Shown in pieces: positions 24,403-32,786 of a stretch of 64,000 bases of DNA (position 1 is its first letter; the number at the start of each line of letters is the position of its first letter). Both the position numbers and the translations under genes were made by a program. The stretch comes from Nocardioides massiliensis (GTDB lineage: Bacteria > Actinomycetota > Actinomycetes > Propionibacteriales > Nocardioidaceae): positions 3,658,001-3,722,000 of the forward strand of contig NZ_JAUSQM010000001.1 of the NCBI RefSeq assembly GCF_030811215.1, read 5' to 3'. Below the pieces are notes generated by a model. That model searched no databases. It had not been told where the DNA came from and worked only from the letters and a program-made list of their open reading frames with translations.

Positions 24403-25581
24403 ATGAGCGACCGCAGCGGCCTGTCCATCTTCGACGACCAGCCGTCGTCCGGAGCGTCGGACGAGCCCACCCAGGTCATCCCGGCGGTGAAGCCGGGAGC
24501 CGCGGCGCCTCGCGAGAACGCCCCCGTCCTGCCGCCCAAGCCCGACGGGTTCCCGGTCGCGCGTCGCGGCGGTTATGACAAGGCCGCCGTCGACCGGGCG
24601 GTCGCTGCCTTCGACGCGGAGCGCCGCGCGCTGGCCGAGAGCACCGAGGCGGCCCAGCAGCGGGTCCGGGCCCTCGAGGAGCAGCTGGCCGAGGCCCGCA
24701 CCCAGATCGCCGAGCACAAGAACCCGACGTACGCCGGCCTCGGTGGCCGCGCCTCGGAGATGCTGCGGCTCGCCGAGGAGCAGGCCGACGAGGTCCTCGT
24801 GCAGGCGCGCGCTCAGGCCGAGGAGATCCGCCAGCAGGCCACCCGCGAGGCCGAGGCGCTGCGCGCCGACGCGGCGCGTGAGGCCGAGGACATGCGGATC
24901 GTGCAGCTCAAGGACCTCGAGGAGACCCGCCAGCTGGCGCTGGCAGCGGTGGAGCAGGAGCGCGCGTCGGCCCGCAGCGAGGCCGAGGACCTGCTGGCCT
25001 CGGCCAAGCGCGAGGCCGAGCAGCTGCGCCTGGCGGCCGAGCAGGAGAGCACCACGCTGCGCACCACCGCGCAGCGCGAGGCCGAGAAGGTCCAGGCCTC
25101 CGCCGACCGGGAGCTGCAGGAGGCGCGGCGTGTGCTGGCCGTCGAGAAGGAGCGCCTGGCGCGCGAGGCAGCAGACCACCACGAGTCGGCGCTCGCCCAG
25201 ACCCAGCAGCTCGTCGCCGACGCCGAGGCCCGCGCCAACGCCGCCGAGCAGCGCGCCCGCGAGGCCACGGCCCAGGCCACCGCACAGCGCGACCACGCGC
25301 TCTCCGAAGCCGAGCAGACCCTGAGCCGAGCGCGCCGCGAGGCCGAGCAGATCGTCACGACCGCCAAGTCCCAGGCCGCGAGCATCACCGCCAGCGGCCA
25401 GGCCGAGGCGGAGCGTCAGCTCGCTTCGCTCCGCGCCGAGGTCGACCGGGTCGCTCGGCGTCGCGACGCGATCGTCGCTCAGCTCGGTGCCCTACGCGAC
25501 GTCGTCGCGGGCTTCGCCGAGGACGCCACCGACGCACCCTCGGAGCGCCCGGCGCAGCCGGAGAAGCCGGCCGAGGACTGA
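24403..25581 (+). CDS. long coiled-coil protein, FilP/Scy/DivIVA-like
   Basis: 392 residues. An N-terminal Pro-rich region (1-55) is followed by a short DivIVA-type motif (FPVARRGGYDKAAVDRAVAAF). Almost continuous coiled coil then runs from about 65 to 375, rich in Ala, Glu, Arg and Gln, with REAE repeats every 10-25 residues. There is no membrane segment. In Streptomyces, filament-forming FilP and Scy are encoded near the same epimerase/thiolase genes (recalled synteny), so a role in cell-pole or cytoskeletal organisation is likely (inference). Confidence 0.75.
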   Translation: MSDRSGLSIFDDQPSSGASDEPTQVIPAVKPGAAAPRENAPVLPPKPDGFPVARRGGYDKAAVDRAVAAFDAERRALAESTEAAQQRVRALEEQLAEARTQIAEHKNPTYAGLGGRASEMLRLAEEQADEVLVQARAQAEEIRQQATREAEALRADAAREAEDMRIVQLKDLEETRQLALAAVEQERASARSEAEDLLASAKREAEQLRLAAEQESTTLRTTAQREAEKVQASADRELQEARRVLAVEKERLAREAADHHESALAQTQQLVADAEARANAAEQRAREATAQATAQRDHALSEAEQTLSRARREAEQIVTTAKSQAASITASGQAEAERQLASLRAEVDRVARRRDAIVAQLGALRDVVAGFAEDATDAPSERPAQPEKPAED

Positions 25582-25583
25582 GT

Positions 25584-26393
25584 TCAGGCGGCGAGGAAGC
25601 GCCGCAGCACCTGCTCGAAGACCGCCGGCTGCTCGGAGTGCACCCAGTGGCCGGCGTTCTTCACCCGCACGCGCTGTGCCTGGGGGAACAACGCACGCAT
25701 CGCGTCGACGTGCTCGTCGCGCACGTAGCGGGAGTCGGCCCCGGCGATCCACAGCACCGGAGCGTCGTACGGCGTGACGTCGCCCAGCCGGTCGGCGGGC
25801 CACCCGCCGAGGTCGTCGAGCTGGTCGCCGAGGACCTGCAGGTTCATCTGCCAGCGCCAGCCCTTACCCTCCCGGCGGAGGTTCTGCAGCAGGAACGCCC
25901 GCACGCCCGGGTCCTCGACGGTCTCCGCCATCGCCGCGTCGGCCGCGGACCGGTCGGGCAGCGCGTCGAGGTCCATCGCGCGCATCGTCTCGACGAAGCC
26001 CTCGAACTCCCCCCGGCCACCGGCATAGGCGACGGGAGCGATGTCGACCACGCACAGCCGGGCGATCCGCTCGGGGTGGCGCAGCGCGGCGATCATCGCC
26101 GCCTTGCCGCCCATGGAGTGACCGACCAGCGTCACCGGGTCGTCGGCGTCGCACAGTGCGGCGATCTCGTCGGCCATGTCGACGTAGTCGAAGCGCTCGC
26201 GCCACGGCGAGCGTCCGTGGTGGGGCAGGTCGACGAGCGTGACCCGGTGGTCCTCGGCCAGCGACCGCCCCAGGGTCGACCAGTTGCGCCCCTGGCCGAA
26301 CAGGCCGTGACAGAACACCACCCGCGAGCCGTGCTCGCCGTGCTCGAAGGTGTGCAGCTGGTCGTTGTCCGGATCGGCGTCGGCGGCGGTCAT
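25584..26393 (-). CDS. alpha/beta-hydrolase
   Basis: 269 residues if the start is ATG 26393 (an upstream in-frame start at 26432 is possible). The oxyanion region is VVFCHGLFGQGRNW, the nucleophile elbow LVGHSMGGK, an Asp lies in LWIAGADSRYV, and the catalytic His is in NAGHWVHSEQP. It resembles YbfF-type esterases. The substrate is unknown. It is convergent with the coiled-coil gene, with only 2 bases between stops. Confidence 0.85.
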   Translation of the reverse strand: MTAADADPDNDQLHTFEHGEHGSRVVFCHGLFGQGRNWSTLGRSLAEDHRVTLVDLPHHGRSPWRERFDYVDMADEIAALCDADDPVTLVGHSMGGKAAMIAALRHPERIARLCVVDIAPVAYAGGRGEFEGFVETMRAMDLDALPDRSAADAAMAETVEDPGVRAFLLQNLRREGKGWRWQMNLQVLGDQLDDLGGWPADRLGDVTPYDAPVLWIAGADSRYVRDEHVDAMRALFPQAQRVRVKNAGHWVHSEQPAVFEQVLRRFLAA

Positions 26394-26435
26394 GGGCCCA
26401 TTGTCCCCGGCCGCCGCCGACCCAACCGACATCCC

Positions 26436-27656
26436 TCAGCTGTAGTCGTGGAAGCCCTTGCCCGTCTTGCGACCGAGCCGGCCCTCGGCGACGACCTGCT
26501 CCAGCGTGGCGGCCGGGGCGAGACCCGGCTCCTTGAACTCCTCGAAGAGCTCCTTCTGGATCGCCAGGGACACGTCGTTGCCGACCACGTCGAGCAGCTG
26601 GAACGGCCCCATCGGGAACCCAGCCTCCGCCTTGATCGCCTCATCGATGGTGGTGAGGTCGTGCTCACCGGCCTCGGCGAGCTTGACGGCGTCGTTGAGG
26701 TAGGGGAACAGCAGCGCGTTGACGATGAAGCCGGCGCGGTCACCGCACGACACCGCGACCTTGCCGACCGCCTTGCACAGCGCGCGCACGGTCTCGTCGA
26801 CGTCGGCGGCGGTCGCGTCGGTGGTGACGACCTCGACCAACTTCATCACCGGCGCGGGGTTGAAGAAGTGCATGCCGATGACCGCCTCGGGGCGCGAGGT
26901 GGCGTCGGCGCACGCGGTGATCGGCAGCGAGGAGGTGGTCGTGGCCAGGATCGCGCCGGCTCGGCAGATCCGGTCCAGGTCGGCGAAGAGCTCGGTCTTG
27001 ACCGCCAGGTCCTCGGCGATCGCCTCGACCACGAGGTCGACGTCGGCGAGCGCCTCGCGGGAGGTCGCCGGGGTCAGCCGGGCGAGCACGTCGCCCTTCG
27101 CCGACTCCTCGAACTTGCCCTTCGCGATCGCCTTGTCGAGCGACTTCTCGATGCCGGCGCGCACACCGGCGACCTTCTCATCGCTGCGGCCGACGTAGAC
27201 GACGTCGTACCCCGCCTTGGCGAAGACCTCGACGATCCCGGAGGCCATCGTCCCGGTGCCGACGACACCCACGGTGCTGATCTGATGGCGCAGCTGCGGC
27301 GCGCTGTCGGCCGACGGGGCCTCCTCGTCGTCGACGACCTCGCCGTCGGCGTACGTGTAGAGCCCGCGACCGGCGGCCCGGCCCGTGCGCCCCTCCGCGA
27401 CCAGCTTCTCCAGCAGGTCGGCGGGCTTGTGCAGCGGGTCGCCGGTCTCGGCGTACCGCGCGGCCAGCGCGTCCCGGACGACGTCGACGCCGGTCGCGTC
27501 GATGGTGGCCAGGGGCCCGACCGGGTAGCCGCAGCCGAAGCGCATCCCGGCGTCGATGTCGGCACGCGAGGCGTACCCCTCCTCATACATGCGTACGGCG
27601 TGGTTGAGGTAGGGCAGGACGAGCGTCTGGCTGATCTGGGCGTTCGCTGCGGTCAT
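26436..27656 (-). CDS. 3-hydroxyacyl-CoA dehydrogenase with an extra N-terminal substrate domain
   Basis: 406 residues. The NAD-binding domain starts only at about residue 127 (STVGVVGTGTMASGIVEVFAKAG), with GMHFFNPAPVMKLVEVV and a C-terminal 3HCDH domain after it (DRAGFIVNALLFPYLNDAV, GFPMGPFQLLDVVG). In front sits a second C-domain-like module (TLVLPYLNHAVRMYEEGYAS, GCGYPVGPLATIDATG). The usual actinobacterial long form has the order NAD domain, C domain, C domain, so this order is unusual. Role: it oxidises 3-hydroxyacyl-CoA with NAD, or makes 3-hydroxybutyryl-CoA for the ethylmalonyl-CoA pathway. Confidence 0.85.
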   Translation of the reverse strand: MTAANAQISQTLVLPYLNHAVRMYEEGYASRADIDAGMRFGCGYPVGPLATIDATGVDVVRDALAARYAETGDPLHKPADLLEKLVAEGRTGRAAGRGLYTYADGEVVDDEEAPSADSAPQLRHQISTVGVVGTGTMASGIVEVFAKAGYDVVYVGRSDEKVAGVRAGIEKSLDKAIAKGKFEESAKGDVLARLTPATSREALADVDLVVEAIAEDLAVKTELFADLDRICRAGAILATTTSSLPITACADATSRPEAVIGMHFFNPAPVMKLVEVVTTDATAADVDETVRALCKAVGKVAVSCGDRAGFIVNALLFPYLNDAVKLAEAGEHDLTTIDEAIKAEAGFPMGPFQLLDVVGNDVSLAIQKELFEEFKEPGLAPAATLEQVVAEGRLGRKTGKGFHDYS

Positions 27657-27724
27657 GGCCGAGAGAATGGCACAAATGCTACTGGCGGGTAAGCCCCCGG
27701 TTCAGAGGCGTTCTGTGAAAGCCC

Positions 27725-29057
27725 TCACGTGTCGGCGCGCTCGTCGGCCGGGACCTTCGCGATGTCCCCGCAGCGCAGGCCCTCGCGGAACTCACGCAGC
27801 TCGCGCCGGACCACCGGCAACAGCAGGTAGCACGCCAGGAGGTTGACCACGAGACAGGCGAAGAGCATCGCATCGGCGAAGTCGATGACCGAGCCGAAGG
27901 AGATCACCGTGCCGACGACCGTGAAGGAGCAGAACACGACCTTGAAGACGTTCTCGCTGCGCCGGCTGCGCCCGAACAGCGTGGTCCACGCCTTCATCGT
28001 GTAGTAGCTCCAGGTCAGCAGCGTCGAGTAGGCGAACAGTGCCACGGCGACGGCGAGCACGGCCGGGAACCACGGCAGGAAGGTCTCGAAGGCGTCGGAG
28101 GTCACGACGACCCCGTCCGGCGGCGCCCCGCCCCCGGCGACCTCGGACCGGGCGTCGGCGTAGAACGCCGTGTCGGCGATGACGATCGTCAATGCGGTCA
28201 TCGTGCACACCACGATCGTGTCGACGAACGGCTCGAGAAGGGCCACGAAGCCCTCGCTGACCGGGTGCTTGGTCTTCACCGCGGCATGCGCGATCGGCGC
28301 AGATCCGACGCCGGCCTCGCTGGAGAACGCGGCGCGCTGGAAGCCGACGATCAGCACGCCGAGCACACCGCCGGCCACGCCCTCGGGGTTGAAGGCCCCA
28401 CTCACGATCGTGCCGATCGCGCCAGGCACCTGCTCGAGGTTGCCGAAGATCACCAGGAGGCAGCCGAAGAGGTAGACGATCGCCATGAGCGGCACGAGCC
28501 TGCTGGTGACCGCGCCGATCGACTTGATCCCGCCGATGATCACCACCGCGATACCGGCTGCGAGCAGCAGACCGAAGAGCAGCGACGCTCCCGCCGAGCC
28601 GAGCGTCCTCGTGGACCTCGCGGTACTTGACCCCGAGGGTGCACTCGACGAACTTCACGCACATGCCGAGGAAGCCGGCCAGGATCATCCAGAACGTCGC
28701 GCCCGGTCCGCCGACGACGACCGCCGCACCGACGCCGGCGATGTTGCCCAGACCGACCGTGCCGGACAGAGCGGAGGACAGCGCCTGGAAGTGGGTGACC
28801 TCCCCGGGGTCCGAGCGCCGGGAGTAGCGCCCGCGCACCAGTGGGATCGCGGTCGACCAGCCGGTGAACTGGATGCCCCGCAGGTAGATCGAGAACACGA
28901 TGCCCGCGATCACCACGTAGACGATGAGCAGCGGCACCTCGACCCCGAGGATCGTCGGAGCGTAGAAGACCACCGACCCCACGGCCTCGGCGAGCGGATC
29001 GAAGGCCTCGTCGATCGCCGTCTCGACCCGGCCCAACCATCCGTCCTGTGTCGCCAT
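27725..29057 (-). pseudogene. alanine/glycine:cation symporter (AGCS family), internal deletion
   Basis: The N-terminal frame runs from ATG 29057 to KYREVHED near 28607 (SIYLRGIQFTGWSTAIPLVR, ALSGTVGLGNIAGVGAAV, LAGFLGMCVKFVECTLG). The C-terminal part continues in another frame from about 28600 (ASLLFGLLLAAGIAVVIIGG) to 27725. The roughly 75-80 residues that normally lie between, with GGPM and GGGNMFQ-type motifs, are missing. A deletion plus frame change explains this. The protein cannot fold as a transporter, so it is a pseudogene unless the assembly is wrong. Confidence 0.82.
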
Positions 29058-29138
29058 GCGTGCGCAGTTCCCCCGCGGTGACCTGCGGAAACCGCCCGCG
29101 CCGGCGGGCCCGCGTCGCGCCGGGTAGATTCCCCGAGC

Positions 29139-29813
29139 GTGAGACTCGTCGTTGCCCGCTGCCAGGTCGACTACGCCGGGCGGCTGACCGCACATCTGCC
29201 CATGGCCACCCGCGTGCTGATGATCAAGGCCGACGGGTCGGTGCTCGTGCACTCCGACGGGGGTTCCTACAAGCCGCTGAACTGGATGTCACCGCCGTGC
29301 ACCTTCGCCGAGGAGGTCGACGACGAGGGCGTCGCGTCGTGGACGGTCACATCCAAGACCGGCGACACGCTGCGGATCCTCATCGAGGAGATCCAGCACG
29401 ACTCCTCCCACGACCTCGGCATCGACCCCGGCCTGCAGAAGGACGGCGTGGAGAAGCACCTGCAGGAGCTGCTCGCGGAGCACCCCGCGACCCTGGCCGA
29501 CGGCCTGCGGCTGGTCCGGCGCGAGTACCCCACCCCGATCGGGCCGGTCGACCTGCTGTGCCGCGACGCCGACGGCAACCGGGTGGCGGTGGAGATCAAG
29601 CGGCGCGGCGAGATCGACGGCGTGGAGCAGCTGACGCGCTACCTCGAGCTGCTGAACCGCGACCCGCTGCTCGCCCCGGTGCGCGGGATCTTCGCGGCTC
29701 AGCTGATCAAGCCGCAGGCCCGGACCCTGGCCGAGGACCGCGGCATCACCTGCGCGGTGGTGGACTACGACGCGCTGCGCGGGCTCGACGACCCGACCGA
29801 CAGGTTGTTCTGA
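29139..29813 (+). CDS. nucS: mismatch-specific endonuclease NucS
   Basis: 224 residues, GTG start. The PD-(D/E)XK nuclease residues are visible as Asp138 (GPVDLL) and Glu152-x-Lys154 ([13 protein letters not shown]). The C-terminus DDPTDRLF ends in the beta-clamp-binding-type tail seen in actinobacterial NucS. Role: non-canonical mismatch repair with the sliding clamp. Its 3' end overlaps the convergent histidine kinase gene by 49 bases. Confidence 0.94.
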   Translation: MRLVVARCQVDYAGRLTAHLPMATRVLMIKADGSVLVHSDGGSYKPLNWMSPPCTFAEEVDDEGVASWTVTSKTGDTLRILIEEIQHDSSHDLGIDPGLQKDGVEKHLQELLAEHPATLADGLRLVRREYPTPIGPVDLLCRDADGNRVAVEIKRRGEIDGVEQLTRYLELLNRDPLLAPVRGIFAAQLIKPQARTLAEDRGITCAVVDYDALRGLDDPTDRLF

Positions 29814-30952
29814 GCTGACGGCCCGAGCGGGAGGCGGACGCTGACCGTGGTGCCGTGCCCGACCTCGCTCTCCACGCTGATCGCACCCTCGTGCGCGTCG
29901 ACGATCGCCTTGGCGATCGACAGTCCCAGGCCGGCGCCCTGCACGTGCTTCTCCACCGCATGCCGAGCGCGGTAGAGCCGCTCGAAGATCAGGGCGACCT
30001 CCTCCGCGGGCACGCCGACGCCGGTGTCGCGGATCTCCACGACGGCGTACGCCTCGTCCTCGCGCAGGGCGACGGTGATGACGCCGCCGCGCGGGGTGAA
30101 CTTCACGGCGTTGGTGAGCAGGTTGTCGAGCACCTGACCCAGCCGCACGGCGTCACCGAAGATCGCGGTCGTCGATCCGGCGGCCTCGACCTCCATCACG
30201 ACCGAGAGCCCCTGCGCCTCGGCGCGTGGACGCATCGCGCGGACCGCGTCGGTCGCCAGCCGCTCGATGTCGATCGGCTCGGCGTTGAGCACCATCCGGC
30301 CGCTGGTCATCGAGGCCAGGGTGAGCAGGTCGTCGACCAGGCAGAGCTCACGACGCGCATTGCGTTCGATCACCTCGAGCAGCTCGCGGGCCTCAGTGCT
30401 GAGGTGGCCCTCCCCCAGGTCGCTGAGCAGCTCGGTGTAGCCGATGATCGACGACAGCGGTGTGCGCAGCTCGTGGGAGACCGTGGCGATCAGCTCCTCG
30501 CGGATGCGGTCGGACTCCTCCTGCAGCCGCTTGCGCTCGCTCACGTCGCGGATGATCGCCGAGATCACCGTGCCTGCGTCGCTCGTGATCGGCGCGAGGC
30601 TGATCTCCACCGGGAACTCCGAGCCGTCCTTGCGCCGGGCATACAGGTCGCGCTCGGTGCCCATCATCGGTCGCAGGCGCGGTTTCGCCGCGTAGCCCGA
30701 CCGCTGCCGAGCGTGCGCCCCGTGGAACCGCATCGGGACCAGGACCTCGACCGGCTGCCCGAGCAGCTCGCTGCGCTCGTAGCCGAAGAGGTTCTCGACC
30801 TGGCCGTTCACCAGCTTGATCACGCCGGACTGGTCGACGATGAGGAAGCCGTCAGGCGCCGCCTCCATCAGGCTGCGGAAGAACTGATCGTGCGCCTGCA
30901 CTGGCACCTCCGTGACGGCATCGGGGACGGCATTGGGGACGGACACCGTCAC
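29765..30952 (-). CDS. cytosolic PAS-domain sensor histidine kinase
   Basis: About 395 residues from a GTG (an in-frame TTG at 30982 is the longest option). PAS domain about 15-125 ([33 protein letters not shown]). The HisKA box has the phospho-acceptor in [19 protein letters not shown]. The HATPase region has [25 protein letters not shown] and [16 protein letters not shown]. No transmembrane segment, so it senses an internal signal. No response-regulator gene is adjacent. An IS5-family element lies 64 bases upstream of the start and may have altered its promoter. Confidence 0.88.
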   Translation of the reverse strand: MTVSVPNAVPDAVTEVPVQAHDQFFRSLMEAAPDGFLIVDQSGVIKLVNGQVENLFGYERSELLGQPVEVLVPMRFHGAHARQRSGYAAKPRLRPMMGTERDLYARRKDGSEFPVEISLAPITSDAGTVISAIIRDVSERKRLQEESDRIREELIATVSHELRTPLSSIIGYTELLSDLGEGHLSTEARELLEVIERNARRELCLVDDLLTLASMTSGRMVLNAEPIDIERLATDAVRAMRPRAEAQGLSVVMEVEAAGSTTAIFGDAVRLGQVLDNLLTNAVKFTPRGGVITVALREDEAYAVVEIRDTGVGVPAEEVALIFERLYRARHAVEKHVQGAGLGLSIAKAIVDAHEGAISVESEVGHGTTVSVRLPLGPSAQNNLSVGSSSPRSAS

Positions 30953-31015
30953 CGTACGGGGCACGGGCCGCGCGCACTGCAAGGAACCGACAAGGTCTCG
31001 ACAGTACGCGCGCTA

Positions 31016-31964
31016 GGGCGTGTCTGACAAAGATTGGGCGGTAGGTCTGGGAACGTTCGGGTCGTGTCGCGTTTCCAGATGCTCTCCGATGCCCAGTGGT
31101 CGTTGATCGAGGACCTGCTTCCGAAGCCGACGGGGCGCCAGGGCCGCCCGTTTGCTGATGCGCGCCAGGTCGTGGAGGGCATCATCTACCGCTACCGAAC
31201 CGGGATCGCCTGGCGCGATTCGCCCGAGGTGTACGGGCCATGGCAGACGTTGTGGACCTGGCATCGACGGATGGCCGAGGACGGCACGTGGGACACCGTG
31301 CTGGACCGGTTGACCGCTGCGGCCGATGCTGCCGGGCTGGTCGATTGGTCGCTGTCGGTGGACTCCACGATCGCGCGTGCTCACCAGCACGCGACGAACA
31401 CCACGCGCCTCACAGGGGGCTGGATCGAGTTACACGAATCCACCCGACCGGCTCGCGGAGCCGCCTGACCACGCGATCGGGCGTTCCCGCGGCGGGTTGT
31501 CGACCAAGATCCACTCCCTGGTCGAGGGCCACGGCCTACCGATGGTGGTGCTGCTCAGTCCCGGGCAGGCGGGCGATTCGCCGATGTTCGGGCCGTTGAT
31601 GGCGCACCTGCGCGTCGCGCAGCCGGTCGGGCGAGCACGAACCAGACCCGACCTCGTGCGCGCGGACAAGGCCTACTCCTCACGCGCGATCCGCACTCAT
31701 CTGCGCCAGCGCGGCATCCGCGCAGCCATCCCTGAGCCTTCCGACCAACAAGGACACCGCCGACGGCGAGGATCGCGCGGCGGACGACCGCCGGCTTTCG
31801 ACGCCGAGATCTACAAGGGACGCAACGTCGTCGAGCGCCGCTTCTGCCACCTCAAGCAGTGGCGCGGACTCGCCACCCGCTACGACAAGCTCGCCATCAC
31901 CTACCGCGCAGCCGCTGTCCTCAACGCCGTGATCGCCTGGACCCGACATTTGTCAGACATGCCC
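31016..31964 (+). mobile_element. IS5-family element (IS427-like)
   Basis: 949 bp with terminal inverted repeats GGGCGTGTCTGACAAA and GGGCATGTCTGACAAA (one mismatch). It is flanked by TA, or CTAG if the palindromic CTAG is counted, at 31014-31015 and 31965-31966. It encodes one transposase in two overlapping frames and lies between the start of the PAS kinase and the end of the ferritin gene. Confidence 0.92.
31064..31468 (+). CDS. IS5-family transposase, first frame (OrfA)
   Basis: About 134 residues from a GTG start. It holds the DUF4096-type N-terminal domain (LSDAQWSLIEDLLPKPTGRQ, GIIYRYRTGIAWRDSPEVYG, WQTLWTWHRRMAEDGTW) and the first catalytic Asp (LSVDSTIARAHQH). The frame then leaves the family sequence and stops after ARGAA. 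The active transposase requires a shift into the second frame, as in IS427-group elements. Confidence 0.85.
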   Translation: MSRFQMLSDAQWSLIEDLLPKPTGRQGRPFADARQVVEGIIYRYRTGIAWRDSPEVYGPWQTLWTWHRRMAEDGTWDTVLDRLTAAADAAGLVDWSLSVDSTIARAHQHATNTTRLTGGWIELHESTRPARGAA

Positions 31965-31967
31965 TAG
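31326..31967 (+). CDS. IS5-family transposase, second frame (OrfB)
   Basis: Only the part from about 31440 (AEPPDHAIGRSRGGLSTKIH) is family-like. The second Asp is in LVRADKAYSSRAI and the Glu in VVERRFCHLKQWRGLATRYD. The upstream part overlaps OrfA in another frame. The TAG stop is completed by the flanking TA duplication, so this frame ends exactly at the element boundary. No independent start is evident. Confidence 0.8.
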   Translation: MLPGWSIGRCRWTPRSRVLTSTRRTPRASQGAGSSYTNPPDRLAEPPDHAIGRSRGGLSTKIHSLVEGHGLPMVVLLSPGQAGDSPMFGPLMAHLRVAQPVGRARTRPDLVRADKAYSSRAIRTHLRQRGIRAAIPEPSDQQGHRRRRGSRGGRPPAFDAEIYKGRNVVERRFCHLKQWRGLATRYDKLAITYRAAAVLNAVIAWTRHLSDMP

Positions 31968-31971
31968 GTGC

Positions 31972-32496
31972 TCAGGCGCCGGCGATCCGCGGCGAGGTGG
32001 GGTCGCCCCCGTCGCCGCCGTGCTCGCGGGCGACGTACTCCTCGATGTCCTCGATGTCGTCGCGGTTGCGCGTCACCACGGCGAGCAGGTCGCTCATCGT
32101 CGCGACCTCCTCGACCTGCTCCTTGATGAACCACGCCATGAACTGCTCGGAGGCGTAGTCGTGCTCCTCGCGCGCGATCCGCAGCAGTGCGTTGATCTGC
32201 TCGGTGACCCGCTTCTCCTGCTCCAAGGCGAGCGCGACGGGTGCGACCACGTCGGCGAACTGCGACTGGGGCGCCTCGGCACCGGGCAACGCGATCTCGG
32301 CGTCGGTGTCGAGGAGGTACTGCACCATCATCAACGCGTGGTCGCGCTCTTCGAGCGCCTGGCCGTAGAAGAACGCGGCCATCTGCGGCATGGTCAGCGC
32401 GTCGTAGTGGATCGCGCAGGCGAGGTACTGGTGGTGGGCGGCGAACTCGTGCCCGATCTGCTCGTTGAGCTGGGCGACGAAACGGGAGGCAGGCAC
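31972..32496 (-). CDS. ferritin
   Basis: 174 residues, GTG start. Ferroxidase-centre residues appear in the helices: LNEQIGHEFAAHHQYLACAIHY (first Glu and Tyr), QALEERDHALMMVQYLLD (ExxH) and AREEHDYASEQFMAWFIKEQVEE (Glu and Gln/Glu). It lacks the haem Met of bacterioferritin, so it is a non-haem ferritin type. Role: iron storage in a 24-mer. The IS5 element ends 5 bases after its stop. The 64-codon Cys-rich gene lies 16 bases upstream, so they are probably co-transcribed. Confidence 0.9.
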   Translation of the reverse strand: MPASRFVAQLNEQIGHEFAAHHQYLACAIHYDALTMPQMAAFFYGQALEERDHALMMVQYLLDTDAEIALPGAEAPQSQFADVVAPVALALEQEKRVTEQINALLRIAREEHDYASEQFMAWFIKEQVEEVATMSDLLAVVTRNRDDIEDIEEYVAREHGGDGGDPTSPRIAGA

Positions 32497-32512
32497 CCGC
32501 CCACCTTACGGG

Positions 32513-32707
32513 TCACGCGACCTCGGAAAGCCCCTTCTTGGTGACCTTCTTGCCGTCGAGGCGCACGAGCTTGCGCTTCTTGACCGTGTAGCCCTCGGGC
32601 AGGGTGCCCTCTTTGAGCATGCGCAGCGGGCAGCGGCCGCACTTCGGCTTGGAGTCGCAGCACTCGCGCTTGGGAAGCTTGCGCGCGCCGTCCTTCTTCT
32701 TGCCCAC
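32513..32707 (-). CDS. small basic cysteine-rich protein, unknown
   Basis: 64 residues, GTG start. Four cysteines in KRECCDSKPKCGRCPLRM suggest a metal or FeS site. The rest is strongly basic (KKRKLVRLDGKKVTKKGL). I recognise it only as a conserved actinobacterial small protein. It lies directly upstream of ferritin, and a possible iron-regulator box precedes it, so a link to iron handling is plausible (inference). Confidence 0.7.
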   Translation of the reverse strand: MGKKKDGARKLPKRECCDSKPKCGRCPLRMLKEGTLPEGYTVKKRKLVRLDGKKVTKKGLSEVA

Positions 32708-32723
32708 GAGAGCAAGGTAGCAC

Positions 32724-32744
32724 TAATGAAGGCGAGCCTTACCT
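32724..32744 (-). promoter_or_regulatory. possible IdeR/DtxR-type iron box
   Basis: On the minus strand AGGTAAGGCTCGCCTTCATTA matches about 12 of 19 positions of the IdeR/DtxR consensus. It lies 17 bases upstream of the small Cys-rich gene and its ferritin neighbour. So short a distance would suit repression more than the activation known for mycobacterial ferritin genes. Confidence 0.4.
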
Positions 32745-32786
32745 GTGTTCTCGATCTCGGTTTCTGGTCGCCGCCTCGGAGCTGCC

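Noticed and set aside
22885-25296. 803-codon minus-strand open frame opposite ccr and the coiled-coil gene
   Set aside because: High-GC shadow: both plus-strand genes have clear motifs and starts. The antisense protein is Gly/Leu/Val-rich with no recognisable domain.
27725-29057. Programmed frameshift in the AGCS symporter
   Set aside because: A conserved block of about 75-80 residues is missing at the joint, so a frameshift alone would not restore the protein.
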